Source: MPNO01 sp965200535 (lineage in GTDB: Bacteria > Pseudomonadota > Alphaproteobacteria > MPNO01). From it: a stretch of 64,000 nt of DNA. Under the pieces are notes generated by a model, which was not told the DNA's origin, searched no databases, and saw only the letters and a program-made list of their open reading frames with translations. Below, in pieces: positions 27,239-34,947 of this stretch (the first letter of the stretch is position 1; each line of letters opens with the position of its first letter). The DNA lies in NCBI GenBank assembly GCA_965200535.1, contig CBDAUF010000002.1:868001-932000 (forward strand). The letters are read 5' to 3'. Made by a program: the position numbers and the translations under genes.

Positions 27239-27765
27239 CCGCCTTCTCCCGCCGTCTCCGTGTTCCGCCCGGCGTCGAGGACGGACGATTTCATCCGCCC
27301 GAGAAGGGCGAACAACACCTCTTTTTCCTCGCGCGCGAGCCCCGTCATCAACCGGGTCACCCAGCCCCTGTTGTCCGCCGCCATGCGTGCGAACGACGCT
27401 GCACCCGCCGGCGTCAGCGAGACGACCTGCACCCGCCGATCCTCATCGGACCGGCGCCGGCGGACCAGACCGTCCCGCGCAAGGCGGTCGACGAGCCCCG
27501 TGATGTTGCCGTTGGTGACCATGAGCCGCCGCGACAGATCGCCCATGGAGAGCGGCTTGCCCGCGCGCTGAAGCTGGGCCAGCACATCGAAACGCGGCAG
27601 CGTCGTCTCGAACGACCGATGCAGCCCGTGGCGCACCTCGTGTTCGATCAGCGTGGCGCAGGTGAGCAGCCGGAGCCAGATGCGCAGCTCGAGCCCGTCG
27701 TCGGTGCTCACGTCACTTTCGAAATCGTCGGTCCGAACGCCGCCGGAGGCGCGGGCGGCGTCCAT
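27235..27765 (-). CDS. MarR family transcriptional regulator
   Basis: A 176-residue winged-helix regulator and the only recognisable DNA-binding regulator in the window. The core LSMGDLSRRLMVTNGNITGLVDRLARDGLVRRRRSDEDRR contains the recognition helix and the DxR wing typical of MarR. Its ATG shares one base with the SDR stop, and its stop overlaps the crotonase start by 4 bases, so it is embedded in the operon it probably controls. Relatives of aromatic-acid operons sense the acid or its CoA ester. Autoregulation through the site upstream of 28586 is an inference. Confidence 0.9.
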   Translation of the reverse strand: MDAARASGGVRTDDFESDVSTDDGLELRIWLRLLTCATLIEHEVRHGLHRSFETTLPRFDVLAQLQRAGKPLSMGDLSRRLMVTNGNITGLVDRLARDGLVRRRRSDEDRRVQVVSLTPAGAASFARMAADNRGWVTRLMTGLAREEKEVLFALLGRMKSSVLDAGRNTETAGEGG

Positions 27766-28586
27766 CACGTCACCTCGCCGCCGGCAACCGCGATCGCCTG
27801 CCCGGTGATCGCCGAGGAGGAGGGAAGGCAAAGCCATGCAACGGCTTCGGCGACTTCCTCCGGTGCAACCAGCCGCGCCTGCGGGTTGATCGCGACGAGG
27901 TCGCTGCGCGCCTGTTCTGCGCTGCGGCCGGTCTTGGAGACGATATTGGCGACCGCCTCCGCCGCAATGTCGGTATCGGTAAAGCCGGGACAGACGGCAT
28001 TCACCGTCACACCGGTCCTCGCCGACTCCATGGCGAGCGCCCGGGTGAGCCCTACCACCCCATGTTTGGATGCGCAGTAGGCTGCGGTATAGGCGTATCC
28101 CTTGAGCCCTGCGGTCGAGGCGATGTTGACAATCCGCCCCCAACCCGCCATCGCCATCGCCGGATAGGCGAGCCGCATGCAGCGGAAGACGCCGGTCAGG
28201 TTGGTCGCGATCAGCCGATCCCAGTGCGCATCGTCGATGCGGGCGAACGGCGCGCTGTCGGCGATGCCGGCGTTGTTCACCAGGATCGAAACCGGACCCG
28301 CCGCGGCGCGCGCCCGGTCGAAAGCGGCGGCCAGAGACTCCTCCTTGTTCACGTCTCCCGCGACGGACTCGACGGCGCCGGAGGCGGTCTCCCTGATCGC
28401 CGCCGCCTTCGCTTGCAGCCGCGCCTCGTTGCGGCCCATCAGCGTCAGGTCTGCACCGAGCCGGGCGAGGGCGTCGGCGACCGCTGCGCCGATTCCACGC
28501 CCGGCGCCCGTGATCAATGCGTGGCGTCCCGCCAGGGGTGGAGCGCCGGAAACTGTTTCCGGCATGTCGCCAGCGTTGCGCGGCAT
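27765..28586 (-). CDS. SDR family oxidoreductase
   Basis: A 273-residue SDR with TGAGRGIG, NNAG, NIASTAG (catalytic serine in place) and YCASK, and the C-terminal GQAIAVAGGEVT. It could be a 3-hydroxyacyl-CoA dehydrogenase of the same pathway. I start at the ATG at 28586; an ATG at 28565 and a TTG at 28610 (inside an 8-bp palindrome) are alternatives. It is first in the operon SDR, marR, crotonase, acyl-CoA dehydrogenase, ligase. Confidence 0.87.
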   Translation of the reverse strand: MPRNAGDMPETVSGAPPLAGRHALITGAGRGIGAAVADALARLGADLTLMGRNEARLQAKAAAIRETASGAVESVAGDVNKEESLAAAFDRARAAAGPVSILVNNAGIADSAPFARIDDAHWDRLIATNLTGVFRCMRLAYPAMAMAGWGRIVNIASTAGLKGYAYTAAYCASKHGVVGLTRALAMESARTGVTVNAVCPGFTDTDIAAEAVANIVSKTGRSAEQARSDLVAINPQARLVAPEEVAEAVAWLCLPSSSAITGQAIAVAGGEVT

Positions 28587-28662
28587 TGCGGACTCGACCG
28601 TTCGTTGCAACTTATTTTATACCTAAAAGAACTGCCCGGCCCTGACAAGGGTCGAGGGGAAC
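28587..28662. promoter_or_regulatory. Divergent control region with AT-rich core and GTTGCAAC palindrome
   Basis: The 76-bp gap between the aryl-CoA operon and ridA holds an AT-rich core (TTATTTTATACCTAAAAG, 28612-28629) next to the perfect 8-bp palindrome GTTGCAAC (28604-28611). On the minus strand TTGTCA precedes TATAAAAT, but the spacing is about 21, longer than ideal. This is the natural place for the MarR operator; binding is inferred. Confidence 0.4.
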
Positions 28663-29070
28663 ATGGAGGGGGCGATGGAGATACTGCAACCGCCCGGCTG
28701 GAAACAGCCGAGGGGTTATTCGAACGGCGTCGCGGCGTCGGGCCGGATGGTCTTCGTCGCCGGACAGGTCGGCTGGAACGCGGACGAGGTCTTCGAAAGC
28801 GACGATTTCGTCGACCAGTTCCGCCAGGCGCTGGCCAACATCGTCGCGGTCCTCGGCGAGGCCGGAGCGGGGCCGGAGCACATCGTCCGGATGACGATGT
28901 ACTTCACCTCCAAGCAGGAATATCTCGGCCGGGTCAGGGATGTCGGCGCCGCATACCGCGCCGTGATCGGCCGCAGCTATCCGGCGATGGCCGCGGTCGA
29001 GGTCTCGGCGTTGATGGAAGACCGGGCCAAGGTCGAGATCGAGGCGACCGCCGTGGTTCCCGACGTCTGA
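28663..29070 (+). CDS. RidA/YjgF/UK114 family protein
   Basis: A 135-residue trimeric-type RidA protein, related to enamine/imine deaminases. Seen: SNGVAASGRMVFVAGQVGW, the middle ALANIVAVLGEAGAGPEHIVRMTMY segment with the arginine that binds the carboxylate in active members, and the C-terminal SYPAMAAVEVSAL. Both ATGs (28663 with GAGGGGAAC, 28675 with GGAGGGGG) are plausible starts. It lies 50 bases before the PuuE-like deacetylase and probably shares its transcript. Confidence 0.88.
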   Translation: MEGAMEILQPPGWKQPRGYSNGVAASGRMVFVAGQVGWNADEVFESDDFVDQFRQALANIVAVLGEAGAGPEHIVRMTMYFTSKQEYLGRVRDVGAAYRAVIGRSYPAMAAVEVSALMEDRAKVEIEATAVVPDV

Positions 29071-29120
29071 GCGATCGTGTACCGTCCGCTGCCACCGTCC
29101 GACGGGAGGAGAGCAGGCCT

Positions 29121-30026
29121 ATGGAAATCCGCACGCACGGCCGTTACCGGTACTCCCCGATCACCGAGCGCCCGCAATACGACTGGCCCGACGGCAAGCG
29201 GCTCGCCTTCTATATCGGGCTCAATATCGAGCATTTCAGCTACGGCGAAGGGATGGGCCACACCCCGACCGCGCCCGGTCCACAGCCCGATATCCGAAAT
29301 TTCGCCTGGCGCGACTACGGCCTTCGGGTCGGGATCTGGCGGTTGTTCGACCTGTTCGACGAACTCGGCCTGCCCGCCTGTCATCTGGTGAACACCGCGG
29401 TCTACGACTACGCGCCGCAGATCATGGACCGGGTCCGGGCCCGCGGCGACGAGGTTGTCGGCCACGGCCGCACCAACAGCGAACGCCAGGGCGACCTCAC
29501 GGAAGAGGAAGAGCGCGTCCTGATCCGGGAGGCGACGCAGGTCCTCACAGAAAGGGAAGGCGTTGCGCCCGGAGGTTGGCTCGGACCCTGGATCTCCGAG
29601 ACCGGCTCGACCCTCGACCACCTGCGGGAAGCCGGTTACCGCTACGTGCTCGACTGGCCCATGGACGACCAGCCGGTCTGGATGAAGACCCGGTTCGGAC
29701 CCATCCTGTCGGTTCCCTATCCGGTCGAGCTCAACGATTCGCCCGCGCTTCTCAACCGCCACCACACGGCACGCGAGCTCACCGAGATGGTGACAGACCA
29801 GATCGACGAGATGCTCCGGCTTTGCGAGCAGCAGCCGTTGGTCTATGCGTTGTCGCTGCACACGTTCATCTTTGGTCAGCCCTTCCGCCTGGCGGAGTTG
29901 CGCCGGATTCTCAGATACATCGTCGAGCACCCGCGCGCGGACCGTATCTGGTTTACCAAGCCGGGCGACATCGTCAGCCATATCGAGGCGCTGCCCGAGG
30001 GGACGCTGCCGACGCCCGAGGGATGA
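29121..30026 (+). CDS. Polysaccharide-deacetylase-fold protein, PuuE-like
   Basis: A 301-residue protein resembling the cofactor-independent allantoinase PuuE and its relatives in the NodB-fold family. Seen: WPDGKRLAFYIGLNIEHFSYGEG, DYGLRVGIWRLFDLFDELGLPAC, VVGHGRTNSE and GWLGPWISETGST. The NodB metal motifs (an Asp-Asp pair and HxxxH) are not present, as in PuuE. A GGGAGGAGAG site precedes the ATG at 29121. With RidA it forms a pair that could act on a ureide or other amide. Function beyond the fold is uncertain. Confidence 0.78.
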   Translation: MEIRTHGRYRYSPITERPQYDWPDGKRLAFYIGLNIEHFSYGEGMGHTPTAPGPQPDIRNFAWRDYGLRVGIWRLFDLFDELGLPACHLVNTAVYDYAPQIMDRVRARGDEVVGHGRTNSERQGDLTEEEERVLIREATQVLTEREGVAPGGWLGPWISETGSTLDHLREAGYRYVLDWPMDDQPVWMKTRFGPILSVPYPVELNDSPALLNRHHTARELTEMVTDQIDEMLRLCEQQPLVYALSLHTFIFGQPFRLAELRRILRYIVEHPRADRIWFTKPGDIVSHIEALPEGTLPTPEG

Positions 30027-30030
30027 CGCC

Positions 30031-31227
30031 TTAGCGGCGGACGGTGTTCGTGCGGTAAAGGACGAGGCCCGCCGCGAGCGCGGCAGCCGACAACGGCAGC
30101 ACGACGCAGATCATCGGAACCGCCGTTCCGTCGGCGAACAGCCCGGTGGTCTGTGATGCTGCGGCGCCGAAGAACATCTGCATGAAGACCCCGACACCGG
30201 AGGCGGTGCCGGCGAGATCCTTGTCGACGGCGATGGCGCCCGACTGAGCGCTCGGCAGGGCGAGACCCTGGCTCAATGTGATGAAGAAGCCGGGGATGAA
30301 GATGCCGAGCGGGGACGGAGGGCGGAGCAGGAGAGCGGCGGCGAGCGCGACCGCGGCAGCGACACAGATCGCCGAACCCGCCAACAGAATCGTGTCGATG
30401 AGTACGCGGCTGCCCCATCGGGCGGCGATGGCGTTGCCGATCAAGTAGCCCGCGGGAAAGAAAGCGAAATAGAGTCCGTATTCCGCCGCCGGCCGGCCGA
30501 GACTCTCGGTCATCAGGAAAGACGCCGCCGCTGCCATCGCGAAGAACGCGCCCGAGATGAAACCGCTGTGCAGCACGTAGAGCGAGAACCTGAGGTTTCC
30601 GAACAGCCGCCGGTAGGCGGCGAGCATCGCCGTTCCACCGCGGATCCGCTGGCCGGCGGATCGGGTCTCCGGAACGAGCGCGATCGACAGGACGGCGAGG
30701 ATGCTGCCCGCCGCGGCCGCCAGCCAGAAAATCGAACGCCAGCCCAGCCCGTCCACCAATGCGCCGCCCACCGGCGGAGCGAGCAGCGGCCCCATCGCAT
30801 AAGCCATCGTCAGGAGAGCGATGATCTGGGTCAGGCGGTCGAGGCCGTAGACGTCGCGGGCGATCGCGCGCGCCAGCACCAGCCCGCTCGCCGCCCCGGC
30901 CGCCTGTAACAGGCGGCCGGGGACCAGCATCTCGATTCCGTCGGCTGCGGCACAGACCGTCGCGCCCGCCAGGAACAACACGATTCCGCCGAGCAGAACC
31001 GGCTTGCGTCCGAGGCTGTCCGACAGGGAACCGACCGCGAGCGTCACCGCGGCGAGGGTAAACATCGAAATGCTGAACGTGAGTTGTGCGGTTGCCGGGG
31101 ACACGGCGAACGCGGTCTTGATGGCGGGCAGGGCAGGCAGATAGAAATGGATCGACAGCGGGTTGATCAGCGTGATCGCGGCGAGCAGCCCGATAAAGCC
31201 GTAATCCCGCGGCCCCAGCTTGGTCAT
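30031..31227 (-). CDS. MFS transporter, Bcr/CflA drug-resistance type
   Basis: A 398-residue inner-membrane protein with about 12 hydrophobic segments. The loop 2-3 motif GSLSDSLGRKPVLLGG is at residues 66-80 and the LPALPAIKTAF stretch after helix 1 is typical of Bcr/CflA exporters. It is alone on the minus strand, convergent with the PuuE-like gene (4 bp) and divergent from the third Rieske gene (75 bp). Likely an efflux pump for a toxic small molecule; the cargo cannot be told. Confidence 0.88.
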   Translation of the reverse strand: MTKLGPRDYGFIGLLAAITLINPLSIHFYLPALPAIKTAFAVSPATAQLTFSISMFTLAAVTLAVGSLSDSLGRKPVLLGGIVLFLAGATVCAAADGIEMLVPGRLLQAAGAASGLVLARAIARDVYGLDRLTQIIALLTMAYAMGPLLAPPVGGALVDGLGWRSIFWLAAAAGSILAVLSIALVPETRSAGQRIRGGTAMLAAYRRLFGNLRFSLYVLHSGFISGAFFAMAAAASFLMTESLGRPAAEYGLYFAFFPAGYLIGNAIAARWGSRVLIDTILLAGSAICVAAAVALAAALLLRPPSPLGIFIPGFFITLSQGLALPSAQSGAIAVDKDLAGTASGVGVFMQMFFGAAASQTTGLFADGTAVPMICVVLPLSAAALAAGLVLYRTNTVRR

Positions 31228-31302
31228 GGCGCGGTCACGGCCGGCGCCAGGACGCGCGGGGAATGTGGACGGGCGCGGCGGGCAGCAGCATCATTGGCGG
31301 CA

Positions 31303-32583
31303 ATGGATCAGCCCTTCATCATCGACGAACCGGACAGGGAGCGCTTTCGGCTAAACCGCCGGGTGCTGGTCGACCCGGACCTTCTGGAGGTCGAGCGCCA
31401 GAGGATCTTCGACCGGTGCTGGATCTATCTCGGGCACGAGTCGGAAATTCCCCGGAACGGCGACTTCCGTACGCGCCTTGCGGCGGGGCGGCCAATCCTG
31501 TTCGCGCGCGACCGGGCCGGGAGGGTGCGCGCCTTTCTCAACACGTGCCAGCATCGCGGCACCATGGTCTGCCGTGAGCGCGGGGGCAACCGGACCCGCT
31601 TCACCTGCCTCTATCACGGCTGGACCTACGACATCGACGGGGCGCTCACCCATGTGCCGGGGCGGGAGGCCTACGGCGAATCATTCGACATGGCCGACTT
31701 TGCTCTTGCCGAAGTTCCGGCGCTGGAAGATTACCGCGGCTTCTGGTTCGCCCATTTCGGCGGTGTCGGCGAGCCGCTCGTTTCCTATCTCGCAGGCGCG
31801 ACGGAATATATCGATCTCGTGGTCGATCAGTCGCCGTCGGGGCGGCTTGAAATCGTGTCGGGTACACAGGAATACGACATTCGGGCCAACTGGAAGCTGC
31901 TGGTCGAGAACAGTTTCGACGACTATCACCTGCATTCCACCCACTCGACCTATCTCGACTACATGAAGGATTCGGGCGTGTCGGTGCGCATGCCCAAGGG
32001 CCTGATGATGCCGGCGCCCGGCGTCGGCAAGGCCCTCGGCAACGGTCATGCGGTGGTCGATAACGTCAACTTTCGCGGCCGTCCGGTCGCCGCTTGGATC
32101 CCGCTGTACGGCGAGGATGCGCGGGCCGAGATCGCGGCCGTCCGGGCCGAACTCGTCGAACGGCTGGGCGAAGAGCGGGCGCGCCGCGTCGCCGACACCA
32201 ATCGCAACCTGGTCGTCTTTCCCAATCTGGTGATCAACGACGGCTCTGCGGTCACCGTACGGACGTTCTGGCCGACGTCCGTCGACCGTATGCGCGTGAC
32301 CGCCTGGGCGCTGGGCCCGGTCGAGGAATCGGAGACCTCGCGGGCACGCCGGCTCGACAGTTTCCTCACCTTCTACGGGCCGGGCGGTCTCGCCACGCCG
32401 GACGACGTCGAGGCGCTCGAATTGGTGCAGGACGGGCTCGCGACCTGGCGCGAGACCGCCTGGTCGGAAATCTCGCGCGGAATGAACAAGTCGGGCGAGC
32501 AACTCAACACCGACGAACTGCACCTGCGGACGTTCTGGCGGCGGTGGAACACCCTGATGATCGACGACGGCGGTCCGGCATGA
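31303..32583 (+). CDS. Rieske aromatic ring-hydroxylating oxygenase, alpha subunit
   Basis: A 426-residue catalytic subunit. Rieske ligands C82-Q-H84 and C102-L-Y-H105; iron site D206-D-Y-H209-x4-H214. I start at ATG 31303; the frame is open to 31084 but that part overlaps the MFS gene on the other strand. The stop overlaps the beta start by 4 bases (ATGA). It is the third alpha in the window. No reductase is adjacent. Immediately downstream and convergent is the ferritin-like protein. Confidence 0.92.
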   Translation: MDQPFIIDEPDRERFRLNRRVLVDPDLLEVERQRIFDRCWIYLGHESEIPRNGDFRTRLAAGRPILFARDRAGRVRAFLNTCQHRGTMVCRERGGNRTRFTCLYHGWTYDIDGALTHVPGREAYGESFDMADFALAEVPALEDYRGFWFAHFGGVGEPLVSYLAGATEYIDLVVDQSPSGRLEIVSGTQEYDIRANWKLLVENSFDDYHLHSTHSTYLDYMKDSGVSVRMPKGLMMPAPGVGKALGNGHAVVDNVNFRGRPVAAWIPLYGEDARAEIAAVRAELVERLGEERARRVADTNRNLVVFPNLVINDGSAVTVRTFWPTSVDRMRVTAWALGPVEESETSRARRLDSFLTFYGPGGLATPDDVEALELVQDGLATWRETAWSEISRGMNKSGEQLNTDELHLRTFWRRWNTLMIDDGGPA

Positions 32584-33089
32584 CGGCATCGCCGGCCGAG
32601 GCGATCGGGCGCGAGGATGTGGAGGCGCTGTTCTTCGAGGAGGCCGCGCTGCTCGACGCCTGGAGGCTCGACGACTGGCTTGCCCTGCTGACCGGCGACG
32701 CCCGTTACCTGGTGCCGCCCAACGATGTCCCTGACGGCGATCCGCGCACGACGCTGTTCACCATCGCTGATGACATCAGGCGCATCCGCGGCCGCATCAA
32801 GCGGTTGAAGAGCGAGGAGGCCCACGCCGAGAGCCCGCGCTCGCGCACCCGGCGCCTCATCTCCAATATCCGCATCGTCGAGCGCTGCGCCGGGTGCGAC
32901 GACGTTCTCGTCGCCGAGGCCAACTTTGTCGTCTACCGGTTTCGTCGCAACGAGCGTGTCGGGGAATATGTCGGGCGATACCGATACCGGCTGAGGGCGA
33001 CTGCGGACGGTTTGCGCATCGCCGAGCGCCGCGCGATCCTCGACAGCGAAGAACTCGGCGGCCTCGGCTCGGTCAGCTTCATCCTCTGA
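32580..33089 (+). CDS. Ring-hydroxylating dioxygenase beta subunit
   Basis: A 169-residue NTF2-like small subunit: the N-terminal FFEEAALLDAWRLDDWLALLTGDARYLVPPND block is characteristic, with later RTRRLISNIRIVERC and RIAERRAILD strands. Coupled to the alpha subunit by an ATGA overlap. It completes the oxygenase and ends 31 bases before the convergent ferritin-like gene. Confidence 0.9.
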   Translation: MTASPAEAIGREDVEALFFEEAALLDAWRLDDWLALLTGDARYLVPPNDVPDGDPRTTLFTIADDIRRIRGRIKRLKSEEAHAESPRSRTRRLISNIRIVERCAGCDDVLVAEANFVVYRFRRNERVGEYVGRYRYRLRATADGLRIAERRAILDSEELGGLGSVSFIL

Positions 33090-33120
33090 GCGCCATCCCC
33101 CGGTTGCCCCCGCGGGGAAT

Positions 33121-33930
33121 TCAGGCCATGACGCTCTCGGCGCGGCCGTAATCGAACGGCTCGGGTTCGATGTCGCCCGCCAGGATAGCCTGTACGCGGC
33201 TCTCGCTCAGCGGGAAGCTGAACTCGGCGTTGCGCATCGGTATGCGCAGCCGCAGTTGCTCGACGACCAGTTCTTCGAGGAGCGCGTGCTGCTCGTCCGA
33301 CCAGCCCTCGTCATCGAGACCCATGATCCCTTCCAGCATGTGGCCGAACTCGTCCTCGTAGACCTTCGTGCAGGCATCGGCGATCATGTCGTCGACGCCG
33401 CCGCGGCCCTTGAGCCGCATCCCTTCGCGGAACAGGGTGCAGTACCCGCCTTCGGTGAAACGGCTGGCGCGAACGCCGAGCGCACCGTATTCGTCGTTGT
33501 GGCGGTGCCGGGTCCGGGTGAGCGCCGCATCCTCCTCCCAGGTTTCCAATTCGTGGGGGTTCATCGGCAGCGCGTCGGGTCCGCGAATGGCGTCGTAGAT
33601 GTCGGCGAAGCGGATGTAGTGGTCGAACTCATCGTGCAGGATTTCGATCAGTTCGAGCGCGTAGCGGCGGTCGACGCCGCCCTCGCCGACGTCGATCCGG
33701 GGGAAGATCTCGCCGAGTTCGGTGATCGGCCCCATGAACACACCGAGGTTCTTGTATTCGCCAATGCCGGTACCGTTGAATTCCTTGGAGCATTGCCGCC
33801 GAAGCCACAGCAGCTCGCTCTCGTGGGTGCGCACGGGAGAATCCCAGTAGGTCCGGACGACTTCGGCCTCGCCCGCCCACAGCGGCGCCGAAACCTCGAT
33901 CAGCCTGGCAAGGTTTTTGCTGAGTGCCAT
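33121..33930 (-). CDS. Ferritin-like di-iron protein of unknown function
   Basis: A 269-residue soluble protein. Two E-x-x-H motifs, E101-F-D-H104 and E194-F-G-H197, with E160 in a helix between them and acidic residues before the first (E50, E71, E74), give the E..ExxH..E..ExxH pattern of ferritin-like di-iron proteins. It is longer than bacterioferritin or rubrerythrin and has no rubredoxin cysteines, so an oxidase or N-oxygenase of the di-iron type is possible. It is convergent with a Rieske oxygenase. I do not recognise the exact family. No signal peptide. Confidence 0.65.
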   Translation of the reverse strand: MALSKNLARLIEVSAPLWAGEAEVVRTYWDSPVRTHESELLWLRRQCSKEFNGTGIGEYKNLGVFMGPITELGEIFPRIDVGEGGVDRRYALELIEILHDEFDHYIRFADIYDAIRGPDALPMNPHELETWEEDAALTRTRHRHNDEYGALGVRASRFTEGGYCTLFREGMRLKGRGGVDDMIADACTKVYEDEFGHMLEGIMGLDDEGWSDEQHALLEELVVEQLRLRIPMRNAEFSFPLSESRVQAILAGDIEPEPFDYGRAESVMA

Positions 33931-33971
33931 GTCGAACTTTTCCCTTCGTTGCGGCGGCGATCCCGCGCCCC

Positions 33972-33986
33972 GACTGGTACACAGTC
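33972..33986. promoter_or_regulatory. Inverted repeat in divergent gap upstream of cutA
   Basis: GACTG (33972-33976) and CAGTC (33982-33986) are perfect arms around GTACA, in the 119-bp gap between the divergent ferritin-like gene and cutA. It could be an operator, but short arms arise by chance. Confidence 0.25.
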
Positions 33987-34049
33987 TAGGTCCGATGCTG
34001 CGGACAGGCTACGGATTGAACAACCGGGATACACAAGTCGGAGTCGGCG

Positions 34050-34376
34050 ATGTCGTACTGTCTGGCCTATATGACCGCGGCGACGGCGGCGGATGCAAGG
34101 ACCATCGGCCGCGCGCTGGTGCGGGAGAGGCTCGCCGCCTGCGTCAATGTCGTGCCCGGCATGACCTCGATCTACCGCTGGAACGACGCGGTGGAGGAGG
34201 AGAGCGAGGTCGTCCTGATCGCCAAGACGACAAGCGTGCGGTTCGACGCATTGGCGCGTCGCGTCGAACAAATGCACGGCTACGACAACCCCTGCGTGAT
34301 CCGGCTCGACATCCGGGACGGGCTGCCGGCGTTCCTCGAATGGATCGGCGCGGAAACCTCCTTGCCGGCCCCCTGA
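34050..34376 (+). CDS. cutA: CutA1 divalent cation tolerance protein
   Basis: A 108-residue trimeric CutA1 protein. The family signature is clear: ERLAACVNVVPGMTSIYRWNDAVEEESEVVLIAKT, then a HGYDNPCVIRLDI segment in place of the common HPYEVP, and a final FLEWI. CutA1 was tied to metal tolerance in E. coli but its true role is unsettled. It starts a plus-strand run of housekeeping-type genes. Confidence 0.9.
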   Translation: MSYCLAYMTAATAADARTIGRALVRERLAACVNVVPGMTSIYRWNDAVEEESEVVLIAKTTSVRFDALARRVEQMHGYDNPCVIRLDIRDGLPAFLEWIGAETSLPAP

Positions 34377-34425
34377 CGGGTGCTTTCTTGCCCCCGGTCC
34401 GGCATCGCTGTAGCGTCGAGGAGCC

Positions 34426-34947
34426 ATGAGCGAAGCAGTCAGACTGGCGCACCACGACAGCTATCCGGACCGCCGGATCCGGACGATCCTCGCCAATGTG
34501 CGGACCATTGCGATGATCGGCGCGAGCACCTTGTGGCGCCGGCCGAGCTACTACGCGATGAAATATCTGCAGAAGCGCGGTTACCGCGTATTCCCGGTCA
34601 ATCCGGCGCGCGCCGGCGCCGAGGTTCTGGGCGAAACGGTCCATCCCGACCTCGCTAGCGTTCCCGGACCTGTCGACATGGTCGATGTCTTCCGTCCCCC
34701 GGAAGAGGCCCCGGCCATCGCAGGGGAGGTTATCGCCAACCGGGACGCAAAGGGCATCCAGGTCCTCTGGATGCAACTTTCGATCCGCAACGACGAGGCC
34801 GCGCGGCTCGCGGAGGAGGCGGGGCTGGTCGTCATCATGGACCGCTGTCCAAAGATCGAATATGCGCGTCTGTCGGGCGAGCTCGGTTGGAGCGGCATCA
34901 ACACCGGGATCGTCTCCGCCAGGAGCCTGAGGCCGCCCAGGGCATGA
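34426..34947 (+). CDS. CoA-binding domain protein (YccU-like)
   Basis: A 173-residue Rossmann-fold CoA-binding protein: AMIGASTLWRRPSYYAMKYLQKRGYRVFPVNP at the nucleotide site, VDMVDVFRPPEEAPAIAGE, IQVLWMQLSIRNDEAARLAEEAGL and a conserved MDRCPKIEYARL end. It overlaps metY by 4 bases (ATGA). The pairing with metY is one I recall from Rhodospirillales. Exact function unknown in the family. Confidence 0.88.
   Translation: MSEAVRLAHHDSYPDRRIRTILANVRTIAMIGASTLWRRPSYYAMKYLQKRGYRVFPVNPARAGAEVLGETVHPDLASVPGPVDMVDVFRPPEEAPAIAGEVIANRDAKGIQVLWMQLSIRNDEAARLAEEAGLVVIMDRCPKIEYARLSGELGWSGINTGIVSARSLRPPRA

Noticed and set aside
28062..29120. N-terminal extension of the PuuE-like frame
   Set aside because: It runs through the SDR on the other strand and the RidA gene in another frame; the ATG at 29121 has a strong ribosome site.
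33107..33116. CCCCGCGGGG palindrome as a terminator
   Set aside because: No loop and no U-run; expected often in such GC-rich DNA.
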